A stretch of DNA of 32,533 nt from JALOBO01 sp023228225 (GTDB lineage: Bacteria > Bacillota > Clostridia > Christensenellales > UBA1242). The notes beneath the pieces are model-generated. The model ran no database searches, was not told where the DNA came from, and was given only the letters and a program-made list of their open reading frames with translations. Made by a program: the position numbers and the translations under genes. This document shows positions 16,110 to 23,266 of this stretch, in pieces (positions within the stretch are counted from its first letter, which is position 1; each line of letters starts with the position of its first letter). The stretch spans positions 1-32,533 of the forward strand of contig JBAYMN010000012.1 in assembly GCA_041663585.1 (NCBI GenBank), read 5' to 3'.

Positions 16110-16784
16110 ATGACACAAAATATAAAAACAAATTATAATCAATTAATGCAAAAGGAAATAAATGATATTTTACTAAGTGGCAAAAAGCCCACTTTATTAT
16201 TGCATAGTTGTTGTGGTCCTTGCAGTAGTTATGTTTTAAGAGTATTGCAGGAGTATTTTAACATTACAGTATTTTATTATAATCCAAATCTTTACCCAGA
16301 CAAAGAATATACAAAAAGGCTTAACGAGCAAAAGCGACTCATTAAAATTTATAATAAGTTGGCAAAAGAAAAAAACAAAAACGCAAATGCTGTTTATAAA
16401 TTATTACCAATTAAAATTAAAACAATTAAGTTTAATCCACAAGAGTATTATAATGCAATTAAAGGTCAAGAAGATTGTAGTGAAGGCGATAAAAGATGTT
16501 ATTTATGCTATAAGTTAAGAATTGACAAGACAGCCGAAATTGCTAAAAAATTTATCTTTGATTATTTTACTACTACCCTTACCGTAAGCCCTTATAAAAA
16601 TGCTGAATGGGTTAATGAACTGGGTGAAAAAGCAAAGGATATGTTTAAAAATGCAAAATTTTTAAATAACGATTTTAAAAAAAGTGAAGGCTATAAAAAA
16701 AGCATAGAGTATAGTAAAGAATATAATTTATATCGACAAAATTATTGTGGTTGTAAGTTTTCAATAAACAAAAAAATGGAATAA
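16110..16784 (+). CDS. queH: Epoxyqueuosine reductase QueH
   Basis: QueH carries out the last step of queuosine synthesis, reducing epoxyqueuosine in the wobble position of tRNAs; it replaces the unrelated QueG in many bacteria. The 224-residue protein has the hallmark cysteines for its iron-sulfur and metal sites. They are LLLHSCCGPCSSYVL near residue 30, CYLCYKLRI near 130, and NYCGCKFS near the C-terminus. FYYNPNLYPDKEY is also typical of the family. The ATG at 16110 is kept because family members usually begin with a short basic helix like NYNQLMQKEIN. However, it has no ribosome site at a normal distance, and the promoter places the transcript start at this codon. NAD kinase follows 40 bp later on the same strand. 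Confidence 0.93.
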   Translation: MTQNIKTNYNQLMQKEINDILLSGKKPTLLLHSCCGPCSSYVLRVLQEYFNITVFYYNPNLYPDKEYTKRLNEQKRLIKIYNKLAKEKNKNANAVYKLLPIKIKTIKFNPQEYYNAIKGQEDCSEGDKRCYLCYKLRIDKTAEIAKKFIFDYFTTTLTVSPYKNAEWVNELGEKAKDMFKNAKFLNNDFKKSEGYKKSIEYSKEYNLYRQNYCGCKFSINKKME

Positions 16785-16824
16785 AATAATATTGTAATGG
16801 TAGTTTAAAAAAACAAGGAAATAT

Positions 16825-17628
16825 ATGAAAAGTATAAAAACAGTAAAACTATTTACTAATGAAAACGAGCAATCAAAAGCGGTTTATAATATACTTAAAA
16901 CAAAACTTTTAATAGAAGGTTTTGATTTAGTAGGAGAAAACCCAGAATTATCTATCGCAATAGGCGGAGATGGTAGTTTTATTAGAATGCTAAAAACTAG
17001 CGAATATAACGAAAACACCATGTATGTTGGAATAAACGCTGGCACGCTAGGGTTTTTACAAGAAATTGAAATTAAAGAATTAGATTTTTTTGTGCAAAAC
17101 ATAAAAAATGGAAATTATACAATCATAGAAACTGGAATACAAAAAAATACAATAAAAACGAAAACCGAAACAAAAAAGTTCCATTCACTAAACGAAATTA
17201 TGATAAGGAGAAAAGACCTTAGTCTTGCAAAGTTTGATATTAATATTGATAATATTCATACGGAGAGATTTATTGGAGATGCCTTAATTATTTGCACGAG
17301 TGTAGGCTCTACCGCTCATAGTTTAAGTTATGGCGGAGCAATAATACATGATTCGTTATATACAATGCAGTTAATTCCTGTTGGCGCTGTTAATAATATA
17401 ATTAACCAAACACTAAAAAATCCTATGGTACTTCCGGATAATGTGCAAATTGAAATTTTACCAATAAAAGAAAGCAGTAATATAATTGCTTCAATTGATG
17501 GCGAAAATTTCGAATTTAATGAAGTAAAATGCATAACAACTAATGTATGTTCAAAAAAAATTAAGAGATTAAGATTGAATCATATTAACTTTTTTAAAAA
17601 ACTAAACAGCAAATTTGTAACTAAATAA
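16825..17628 (+). CDS. nadK: NAD kinase
   Basis: Phosphorylates NAD to NADP in the cytoplasm. The 267-residue protein has the catalytic GGDG motif (AIGGDGSFIRML), the NxGxLGF motif (INAGTLGFLQE), and the second-domain ICTSVGSTAHSLSYGGAI that binds NAD. The middle NEIMIRRKD corresponds to the conserved NE region. Length and motif order are normal for a bacterial enzyme. ATG 16825 follows AAGGAAAT. It lies between queH and eno on the same strand, with 40 bp and 93 bp gaps; eno seems to have its own promoter. Confidence 0.95.
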   Translation: MKSIKTVKLFTNENEQSKAVYNILKTKLLIEGFDLVGENPELSIAIGGDGSFIRMLKTSEYNENTMYVGINAGTLGFLQEIEIKELDFFVQNIKNGNYTIIETGIQKNTIKTKTETKKFHSLNEIMIRRKDLSLAKFDINIDNIHTERFIGDALIICTSVGSTAHSLSYGGAIIHDSLYTMQLIPVGAVNNIINQTLKNPMVLPDNVQIEILPIKESSNIIASIDGENFEFNEVKCITTNVCSKKIKRLRLNHINFFKKLNSKFVTK

Positions 17629-17683
17629 AACTAAAATAATATTAAAAATCTTATATTTTTAGTTTTCTTTATATTTTTGATTT

Positions 17684-17691
17684 GATATAAT
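17684..17691 (+). promoter_or_regulatory. Extended -10 promoter of eno
   Basis: TGATATAAT (TG at 17683-17684, TATAAT at 17686-17691) forms an extended -10 about 30 bp before the eno ATG. The -35 region is weak. Confidence 0.5.
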
Positions 17692-17721
17692 TGCTTATTA
17701 TAAAAGATCCAAGGAGAAGAT

Positions 17722-19017
17722 ATGGGAAAGTTTAAAATTGTAGAAATCAAAGCACGAGAAATATTAGATTCACGTGGAAATCCAACCATAGAAACCGCTG
17801 TAACACTTAAATGTGGTGCCGAGGGTACAAGTGCCGTTCCATCAGGGGCAAGCACAGGCTTATATGAAGCGGTTGAGTTGAGAGATGGCGACAAAACTCG
17901 CTACTTAGGAAAAGGCGTACTAAAAGCAGTACAAAATGTTAATAAAGAAATTGCAGATTTGCTTATCGGCGAAGATGCAAGAGATCAACAATTAATTGAT
18001 GAACTTATGATAAATCTTGACGGTACAAAAAATAAATCTAGATTAGGTGCAAATGCCATACTTTCTGTTTCGCTTGCCGTTGCAAAAGCGATGGCAAAAG
18101 CAATGAAATTACCTTTATATGAATATATAGGTGGTAAAAGTGCAACAACTTTACCGGTCCCAATGTGTAATATATTAAATGGAGGAGCACATGCTACAAA
18201 TAGCATAGATATTCAAGAATTTATGATTATGCCGGTTGGAGCAAAAACATTTGCCGATGGTATCCGTTGGTGTGCGGAAATTTTTCACAATTTGAGCAAA
18301 GTGTTAAAAAGCAAAGGCTTATCTACCGCTGTGGGCGATGAAGGTGGATTTGCACCTAATTTAAACAGTGCAGAAGAAGTGTTAAATCTTATTATGGAAG
18401 CAATTAAACTTGCAGGCTATAATGCTGGAAAAGATATTAAAATAGCAATTGATGCTGCCACTAGTGAATGGCACCTTGAAGATGGCACATATCTACTACC
18501 AAAGAGTAAAAAGGCATTTACACAAGATGAATTGATTGATTACTGGGTAAGTTTGGTAGAAAAATATCCTATAATTTCGCTTGAAGATTGTTTAGGCGAA
18601 GATGATTACGCGGGCTGGACAAAACTTACCGCAAAACTTGGAAAGAAAATACAAATTGTTGGCGATGATTTGTTTGTAACAAATACCGAAAGAATTAAAA
18701 GAGGTATTGAGAATAAAAGTGCTAATTCAGTGCTTATTAAATTAAATCAGATTGGCACATTAACTGAAACAATAAAAGCAATAAAAATGACACAAAATGC
18801 TGGATTTACAGCAGTAGTATCGCATCGCTCTGGCGAAACAGAAGATACAACAATTGCAGATTTAGTTGTGGCATTAAATGCTGGGCAAATCAAAACAGGT
18901 TCGTTATCTCGAACCGATAGAATAGCAAAATACAATAGGCTATTAAAAATAGAAATAGAATTAGGACAACGTGGGCATTTTGCTGGCGCCGATGCTTTTT
19001 ATCAATTAAATAAATAA
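17722..19017 (+). CDS. eno: Enolase
   Basis: Converts 2-phosphoglycerate to phosphoenolpyruvate in glycolysis. The 431-residue protein is full length. Key features are the N-terminal AREILDSRGNPTIE, the substrate loop SGASTG, the catalytic Glu in GDEGGFAPN, the metal ligands in AIDAATSEW, SLEDCLGEDD and VGDDLFVTN, the catalytic Lys in LIKLNQIGT, and the signature SHRSGETEDTTIADL. ATG 17722 follows CAAGGAGAAG. Transcription probably starts at the extended -10 upstream. A weak hairpin follows the stop and separates it from the convergent small gene. Confidence 0.98.
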   Translation: MGKFKIVEIKAREILDSRGNPTIETAVTLKCGAEGTSAVPSGASTGLYEAVELRDGDKTRYLGKGVLKAVQNVNKEIADLLIGEDARDQQLIDELMINLDGTKNKSRLGANAILSVSLAVAKAMAKAMKLPLYEYIGGKSATTLPVPMCNILNGGAHATNSIDIQEFMIMPVGAKTFADGIRWCAEIFHNLSKVLKSKGLSTAVGDEGGFAPNLNSAEEVLNLIMEAIKLAGYNAGKDIKIAIDAATSEWHLEDGTYLLPKSKKAFTQDELIDYWVSLVEKYPIISLEDCLGEDDYAGWTKLTAKLGKKIQIVGDDLFVTNTERIKRGIENKSANSVLIKLNQIGTLTETIKAIKMTQNAGFTAVVSHRSGETEDTTIADLVVALNAGQIKTGSLSRTDRIAKYNRLLKIEIELGQRGHFAGADAFYQLNK

Positions 19018-19036
19018 TTATAAACACAAAATATAG

Positions 19037-19063
19037 CCACTTGCTCAGTCAAGAGGTTTATAC
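19037..19063 (+). terminator. Weak terminator after eno
   Basis: CCACTTG pairs with CAAGAGG (one A-A mismatch) around CTCAGT, followed by TTTATACTAGTTTATTT. The T tract is imperfect. Confidence 0.4.
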
Positions 19064-19078
19064 TAGTTTATTTAAAAA

Positions 19079-19522
19079 TTACCTGGTATGCTCGTACCTA
19101 TCTAATAAATCTGCTTTTACAAAAACATTTTCCTCTATAATTTTTATAAATCTTTCGCGCATTAAAAAACCAATAATTTTATGTAAAACCGGCGTTGTGT
19201 AGTTCACATTGTTACAATCAAGTTCATTTTTTAAGTCGTTTAAAGAAAAGTTGTGATTTTTATTAGAAATTGCAAATTTTATAATTGCTTTCGTTTCTTT
19301 ATTTGAGTAATTATTAAGTATAACGAAGTTCTTTACAAATTTTTTATTATCATAACTTAAATATTGCATATTGCAGTATAAAAACAATATATTTTTTAAA
19401 AGTCGGTTAGAAAGATTAATTGAATTTTTTGCTAATACTGTTTGTAACTCATTGCAAGTAAACTCACAATCCATCGATAAAAAAATTTTCCATAGTTTGT
19501 TTTCTAAACTAAAATAAACCAT
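19079..19522 (-). CDS. Hypothetical protein, possible double winged helix
   Basis: I do not recognise a family. The 147-residue protein is basic, with no signal peptide or membrane span. It seems to contain two similar helical units, each followed by a strand-like wing. The first is CEFTCNELQTVLAKNSINLSNRLLKNILFLY; the second is NFSLNDLKNELDCNNVNYTTPVLHKIIGFLMRERFIKII. This is the layout of tandem winged-helix domains, as in some transcription factors or replication proteins. The pattern is suggestive only. A GGTGGTAGTGG ribosome site precedes the ATG. It is convergent with eno and divergent from the permease gene, so it could regulate that promoter, where an inverted repeat lies. That link is inference. 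Confidence 0.6.
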   Translation of the reverse strand: MVYFSLENKLWKIFLSMDCEFTCNELQTVLAKNSINLSNRLLKNILFLYCNMQYLSYDNKKFVKNFVILNNYSNKETKAIIKFAISNKNHNFSLNDLKNELDCNNVNYTTPVLHKIIGFLMRERFIKIIEENVFVKADLLDRYEHTR

Positions 19523-19624
19523 ACCACTACCACCTTATAATTTTTTAAGTAAGAAAAGTATAAAATAATCATTTGTAAAAAACCGGTATAGTTTTAAGTT
19601 TTTAAAAATTTTTATGCTTAAATT

Positions 19625-19668
19625 TGTCAAACAAAAAAATTGACAATATTTTTATAATATGGGATTAT
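19625..19668 (+). promoter_or_regulatory. Permease promoter with overlapping inverted repeat
   Basis: TTGACA (19640-19645) with a weak GATTAT 17 bp later. The -35 lies in an inverted repeat, TTGTCAA and TTGACAA separated by about 9 bp of mostly A, which could be an operator. Confidence 0.4.
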
Positions 19669-19707
19669 ATATTGTCCGATTTTTATAATAAAAATAAAGG
19701 TTGAAAA

Positions 19708-20976
19708 ATGAAATATCTTGCACTCGGAATTTTTGTTTTAACATATAGTTTATTGCTTGTACTTCCAAAATATAGAGCATATATTGCCATTAGTTCGGCT
19801 GTACTGTTTGTTATTCTTGGCATACTGCCTATCAATAAAGTTTTTACATCAGTTGACTGGAATGTTATCCTTATGATTTCTGGTACCATGGGTGTTGTGT
19901 ACCTGTTTATTGAGTCAAAAATGCCAGCAAAACTTGCCGACTTAATTATACAAAAAACACCAAATGTAAAATGGGCAATAATTTCTCTTGCACTTTTTGC
20001 AGGGGTAATTTCTGCATTTATTGATAATGTGGCAACAGTGTTAATGATCGCCCCCGTTGCATTAAATATTGCAAAAAAACTTAAAATTTCGCCTGTGCCT
20101 AGTATTATAGTAATAGCCATATCGTCAAATTTACAGGGTATGGCAACACTAGTAGGCGATACTACTTCTATACTTTTAGGCGGGTATGCTGGACTTGATT
20201 TTTTAGACTTTTTTTGGTTTAACGGAAAAATAGGAATATTTTGGGTTGTAGAGATAAGCGCATTATTTTCGGTCCTTATACTTTTATATATATTTAGAAA
20301 AAACAATGAGCCTGTTAAAGTATATGAAAAAACAACGGTAACAAATTACATTCCGACAATGTTGTTAATTAGTATGATTGTGCTTCTTATATCAGTTTCA
20401 TTTATAACCAATAAGCACGCAATAACAAATGGTATAATTTGTATGGGAGTATTTTTATTTGGATTAGTTGGTCATTATATAAAAAATAAACAAAAAAATA
20501 TTTTTTTGAAATCATTAAAAGAAATAGATTATTTTACACTATTACTGCTTACGGGGCTATTTGTTGTGATAGCAAGTATAAGCGAAGTCGGAATTATAAA
20601 TGACATTAGTAATTTATTTATAACTTTAAGCGGTGAGAATTTGTTTATTGTTTATACGCTAATTGTTTGGGGCTCAGTTTTACTTTCGGCGTTTATTGAT
20701 AACATTCCTTATGTCGCTACCATGCTACCCGTTGTAGCATCTATTTCATCGGCTTTTGGAGTAGCACCCTATATTTTATACTTTGGACTAATAAGCGGGG
20801 CGACACTAGGCGGAAATTTAACGCCTATTGGTGCATCAGCAAATATAACCGCACTTGGAATTTTAAAAAAAGCGGGTTATGAAGTAAGTACAAAAGAGTT
20901 TATGAAAATTGGAGTGCCGTTTACATTTGTAGCTGTTATTACAGGTTATATTTTAATTTGGCTTATTTGGGCGTAA
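19708..20976 (+). CDS. SLC13/ArsB-NhaD-type ion transporter permease
   Basis: A 422-residue integral membrane protein of the ion transporter (IT) superfamily, which includes ArsB, NhaD and SLC13 carriers. It has many hydrophobic spans. It also shows the internal two-fold repeat of the fold: SAFIDNVATVLMIAPVA in the first half (about residues 104-120) matches SAFIDNIPYVATMLPVV in the second half. In these families the SAFxDN segments form part of the transport site. NLQGMATLVGDTTSILL and GATLGGNLTPIGASANI are the paired hairpin regions. The substrate may be an oxyanion, Na+/H+ or a carboxylate; sequence does not decide. The ATG follows AAAGGTTG. No soluble ATPase or regulator is adjacent except the divergent small unknown. 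Confidence 0.87.
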   Translation: MKYLALGIFVLTYSLLLVLPKYRAYIAISSAVLFVILGILPINKVFTSVDWNVILMISGTMGVVYLFIESKMPAKLADLIIQKTPNVKWAIISLALFAGVISAFIDNVATVLMIAPVALNIAKKLKISPVPSIIVIAISSNLQGMATLVGDTTSILLGGYAGLDFLDFFWFNGKIGIFWVVEISALFSVLILLYIFRKNNEPVKVYEKTTVTNYIPTMLLISMIVLLISVSFITNKHAITNGIICMGVFLFGLVGHYIKNKQKNIFLKSLKEIDYFTLLLLTGLFVVIASISEVGIINDISNLFITLSGENLFIVYTLIVWGSVLLSAFIDNIPYVATMLPVVASISSAFGVAPYILYFGLISGATLGGNLTPIGASANITALGILKKAGYEVSTKEFMKIGVPFTFVAVITGYILIWLIWA

Positions 20977-21010
20977 TTAGGAATATCATTATATAATAAT
21001 TTATTATAGA

Positions 21011-21058
21011 TCATATACAAATGGCTTATAACGACTATTTTAAGCCATTTGTATATGA
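21011..21058. repeat. 18-bp perfect inverted repeat
   Basis: TCATATACAAATGGCTTA (21011-21028) and TAAGCCATTTGTATATGA (21041-21058) are exact reverse complements around a 12-nt loop. No T tract follows, so a simple terminator does not fully explain it. It lies between the permease stop and the next promoter. Confidence 0.8.
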
Positions 21059-21088
21059 CTGAAACTTTATATTAATAAATATGGGGGA

Positions 21089-21138
21089 TTGACATTTAAG
21101 CCTTTTTAATGTAATATTATATTGTACGAGAGCGTACA
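21089..21138 (+). promoter_or_regulatory. NUDIX gene promoter and start-site hairpin
   Basis: TTGACA (21089-21094), 17 bp, TAATAT (21112-21117). Right at the expected transcript start, TGTACG and CGTACA form a perfect 6-bp stem around AGAG. It could be a 5' stabilising hairpin or an operator. Confidence 0.7.
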
Positions 21139-21154
21139 GAAAAAGGAAGACCTT

Positions 21155-21691
21155 ATGAGTGGAGAATTAATTAACAGGCTTAATGAAAATGGAGAAGTAA
21201 TAGGCATAACGGATAAAACACTCGCACACAGAATGGGAATTTGGCATAACGCAATACATGTATGGCTTATCAATAGTAAAAACGAAGTATTATTGCAAAA
21301 AAGAAACAGCGTCAAAACATTTTATCCAAATTATTGGGACGCATCTTTTGGAGCACATATTGGTGTATACGAATCCTCAGAAGAATGTATTGTAAGAAAA
21401 TGTAGTGAAGAACTTGGTTATAGGGTAAAATCAAGCAATGTCGATTTAGTGTTCTCTTATCAAGAACAAGTTGTATACCACGATATGAAAAATAATGAAT
21501 TTGTTGATGTTTATATTGTCCGCGATGACATAAGTATTAGGCAATTAACGCCACAAGATTTTGAAGTAAGCAATGTAAAATTTTTACCGCTTAATACTTT
21601 GCTAAATATGATGAGAAATAACGACCCACTATTATTCCCGCACAAATTAGAATATCAATTTTTAATTAATTATTTTAAAAAATTTATATAG
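21155..21691 (+). CDS. NUDIX hydrolase, isopentenyl-diphosphate-isomerase-like
   Basis: A 178-residue protein of the NUDIX superfamily, closest in pattern to the IDI/YfcD-type subgroup: LINRLNENGEVIGITDKTLAHRMGIWHNAIHVWLI, then LLQKRNSVKTFYPNYWDASFGAHI. The NUDIX box reads GAHIGVYESSEECIVRKCSEELGY. The EELG metal-binding part and the Ex7R spacing are kept. The first Glu of the REUxEE segment is Lys, and there is one extra residue between the Gly and the first Glu. Activity may be altered; many family members act on nucleoside diphosphate derivatives. The ATG at 21155 is chosen over an upstream TTG because AAGGAAG stands just before it and the transcript starts around 21124. A terminator follows within 20 bp. 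Confidence 0.87.
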   Translation: MSGELINRLNENGEVIGITDKTLAHRMGIWHNAIHVWLINSKNEVLLQKRNSVKTFYPNYWDASFGAHIGVYESSEECIVRKCSEELGYRVKSSNVDLVFSYQEQVVYHDMKNNEFVDVYIVRDDISIRQLTPQDFEVSNVKFLPLNTLLNMMRNNDPLLFPHKLEYQFLINYFKKFI

Positions 21692-21708
21692 ATTTTATAA
21701 TCACAACA

Positions 21709-21735
21709 AAAACCACACTATTTTAGTGGGTTTTG
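21709..21735 (+). terminator. Terminator after NUDIX gene
   Basis: AAAACCACAC pairs with GTGGGTTTT (one bulged A) around TATTTTA, with the T run in the 3' arm. Confidence 0.7.
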
Positions 21736-21876
21736 CAGGCATTAAATTTTTATTGAGTATGTGCCTTATCCATACTTTTTTCGGCAATTAAAAAATGCTT
21801 ATATTTGCTAAAATCGGATTTTGAATAATAGAAATGGATCATCACATATTAGTGGTGGATTTTTAAATTTGATTTG

Positions 21877-22121
21877 ACATAAAAAACACAATTAGTTTAA
21901 CTGGTTTGCTTGGTGGAATTTGAATGCCAAAACAAATGATTGGCGGTGCGTTTTCAAAGATTTGCAATGCGTTACCTTTCTCATACACAGTAGATATAGC
22001 AAAAGGTGCATTAATTGGTGACCATAAAAGTATATATCCACACATTTTATGGATTGTTGGTTATATAGTGATGATTTTAGGATTAACAATAGTAATCTAT
22101 AAAAAGAAAATCAAGCAATAA
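21877..22121 (+). pseudogene. Remnant of an ABC-2 type transporter permease
   Basis: The frame reads FDIKNTISLTGLLGGI, a TGA stop, then MPKQMIGGAFSKICNALPFSYTVDIAKGALIGD followed by a last membrane span (ILWIVGYIVMILGLTIVIY) and KKKIKQ. This is the C-terminal end of an ABC-2 permease, where GG-x-x-P, the LPFSY-VD turn and the last span are characteristic. The stop at 21921-21923 interrupts the homology, and stops also precede it. The remaining domains and the ATPase are absent. The piece from ATG 21924 could be translated as 65 residues, but there is no good ribosome site. It is best read as decayed DNA left by a deletion. Confidence 0.7.
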
Positions 22122-22181
22122 TTTGTAAAACAAACTTTATCCACAAATGTTAAAAACAAGCATACACTTTTCTTTAAAATG

Positions 22182-22190
22182 TGCTATAAT
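22182..22190 (+). promoter_or_regulatory. Extended -10 promoter of veg
   Basis: TGCTATAAT, an extended -10 with TATAAT at 22185-22190 and no good -35. The transcript should start near 22197, just before the leader hairpin. Confidence 0.6.
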
Positions 22191-22200
22191 AAATATGTCA

Positions 22201-22247
22201 ACGAGTTGCTTTATGGTATAAGTCCAGTTGAAAGCACTCGTTTTTTG
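22201..22247 (+). promoter_or_regulatory. Terminator-like hairpin in veg leader
   Basis: ACGAGTTGCTTT pairs with AAAGCACTCGT as 11 bp with one bulged T around an 18-nt loop, followed directly by TTTTTT. It begins within a few bases of the expected transcript start and ends 15 bp before the veg ATG, so it could act as an attenuator. Confidence 0.6.
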
Positions 22248-22262
22248 ACAGGGGGAAAAATA

Positions 22263-22535
22263 ATGAGAACTGATTCAACTAACGCAGTTGTCAATAATTT
22301 AAATATTAATGATATAAAAGATTATGTAGCACAATTTATTGGCAAAAATGTGCTTATAACTCGTATTGAAAAAAGCAAATGCAAAGAAATTAAATGCAAA
22401 ATTATTTCTTTATCAACGAATATTTTTATGGTTGAGATGAATTTAGGAAAAGAAAAAATAATGAAAAAATCGTTTATGTATAATGATTTATTGGCTAACA
22501 AAATTTCTATAAAAGAAGACACGCCGTTAGCCTAG
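22263..22535 (+). CDS. veg: Veg family protein
   Basis: A 90-residue protein with the layout of Veg (DUF1021), a small conserved Bacillota protein tied to biofilm formation in Bacillus subtilis. NINDIKDYVAQFIGKNVLITRIEK matches the Veg IKxxLxxxxGKxVxI start. The middle CKIISLSTNIFMVEMNLGKEKIMKKSFMYNDLLANKISI matches the segment ending in xSYxDLLTxxVxI. It is more diverged than average and has a 15-residue N-terminal extension. The ATG at 22263 is preferred: it has a GGGGGA site just before it. A longer frame from 22179 would include the promoter and leader hairpin. It is single, with its own promoter and terminator. Confidence 0.75.
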   Translation: MRTDSTNAVVNNLNINDIKDYVAQFIGKNVLITRIEKSKCKEIKCKIISLSTNIFMVEMNLGKEKIMKKSFMYNDLLANKISIKEDTPLA

Positions 22536-22570
22536 CGGACAACTAAATAACACAATTATTTTTATTACAA

Positions 22571-22603
22571 AAAACCGCTTACCTTATAATAAGCGGTTTT
22601 AAT
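22571..22603 (+). terminator. Terminator of veg
   Basis: AAACCGCTTA (22572-22581) and TAAGCGGTTT (22590-22599) form a perfect 10-bp stem with an 8-nt loop, followed by TAAT. The A run before and T run after allow use in both directions. Confidence 0.85.
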
Positions 22604-22639
22604 ATTTAGATATATCACTTTTAGATACCTATTAAAGAT

Positions 22640-23100
22640 AAAAAATAAGAAACAACTTTACTTAAAGTTTCAGGTACGGGAGTTCTGTGTGCTAACGCAC
22701 TATAAAAACAACTAATTTAAAGTAAAACGTAAATGCCCCTCAATAGTAAAGGTTGATAATAAATTATTTTAATAGGAAAGAGAAGTAGTTACAAAAGAAA
22801 GATTAGTAATAAATAATATTTTCTATTAGTTTAAGTAGAAAAGTAGAGTAGCAGAAAGTTAGGAAATTTAAGATGATTTCAGTCGTTTTAGGTTCCGACG
22901 TGTATGACTACTCTAGGGTTCTAAAACAGCTGAAAGGGCTTAAAATAACAACTTTATGCGGTGATAATTTCCGCTTGACCGTTAGGCAAGCGGAATAAAA
23001 CGGCTTGTCCAAAAAGTTAAAAACTTGTCACTGGCAACTTTTATTAACGCTTTTTGCCCTTTCGGGTTCAACTCCCTTTGGTTTTAACGGTACTTATAGT
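22640..23100. ncRNA. Candidate structured RNA region, unknown class
   Basis: About 460 bp without any credible open frame between veg and tRNA-Arg(ACG). A long interrupted stem joins TTTCAG-TC-GTTTTAG (from 22878) to CTAAAAC-AG-CTGAAA (to 22937). A 7-bp hairpin, CCGCTTG/CAAGCGG, lies near 22972-22994, and GTGC-TAAC-GCAC near 22690-22701. The loop segment CTACTCTA (22909-22916) is complementary to TAGAGTAG (22854-22861) outside the stem, a possible pseudoknot. Near the right end is a tRNA-like 18-mer. The strand is undecided: a consensus leftward promoter at 23238-23266 could read through the tRNA into it, and no clear rightward promoter is seen. I could not match tmRNA, RNase P RNA or SRP RNA landmarks. 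Confidence 0.4.
23064..23081 (+). repeat. Inverted copy of tRNA-Arg(ACG) T-arm
   Basis: GGGTTCAACTCCCTTTGG differs at one base from the T-arm/acceptor segment GGGTTCAACTCCCTCTGG of the tRNA-Arg(ACG) encoded on the other strand (23152-23169). The two form a long inverted repeat about 70 bp apart. Confidence 0.7.
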
Positions 23101-23143
23101 CTGTAAATAAAAAAATAAATACCAGTGTACTTATTTTCTGCGG

Positions 23144-23220
23144 TGGTGCACCCAGAGGGAGTTGAACCCCCAGCCTTTCGGTCCGTAGCCGAACGCTCTA
23201 TCCAATTGCGCTATGAGTGC
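23144..23220 (-). tRNA. tRNA-Arg(ACG)
   Basis: A complete 77-nt cloverleaf with encoded CCA. The acceptor is GCACTCA/TGGGTGC with one G-T pair. The anticodon stem TTCGG/CCGAA holds loop CTACGGA (anticodon ACG; after A-to-I editing it would read CGU, CGC and CGA). The T arm is GGGTTCAACTCCC. A perfect consensus promoter stands 18 bp upstream. Confidence 0.96.
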
Positions 23221-23237
23221 ATATTTTAGGCTCATAC

Positions 23238-23266
23238 ATTATATAACGCATAAATAAAGTTGTCAA
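23238..23266 (-). promoter_or_regulatory. Consensus promoter of tRNA-Arg(ACG)
   Basis: On the minus strand a perfect TTGACA (23261-23266), exactly 17 bp and a perfect TATAAT (23238-23243). This is the strongest promoter in the window and suits a stable-RNA gene. Confidence 0.85.

Noticed and set aside
19683..20306. Minus-strand open frame of 207 codons
   Set aside because: It is the antisense shadow of the SLC13-type permease, whose motifs are clear on the plus strand.
21921..21923. TGA read as tryptophan in the ABC-2 permease remnant
   Set aside because: Several real genes here end in TGA (for example the degenerate recombinase and the excisionase-like gene), and further stops lie upstream, so decay explains it better than recoding.
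22890..23085. tmRNA on the plus strand, suggested by GGTTCCGAC and a T-arm-like GGGTTCAACTCCC
   Set aside because: The T stem has only three good pairs, no matching 5' acceptor strand or CCA is present, and no tag frame ending in ALAA can be read.
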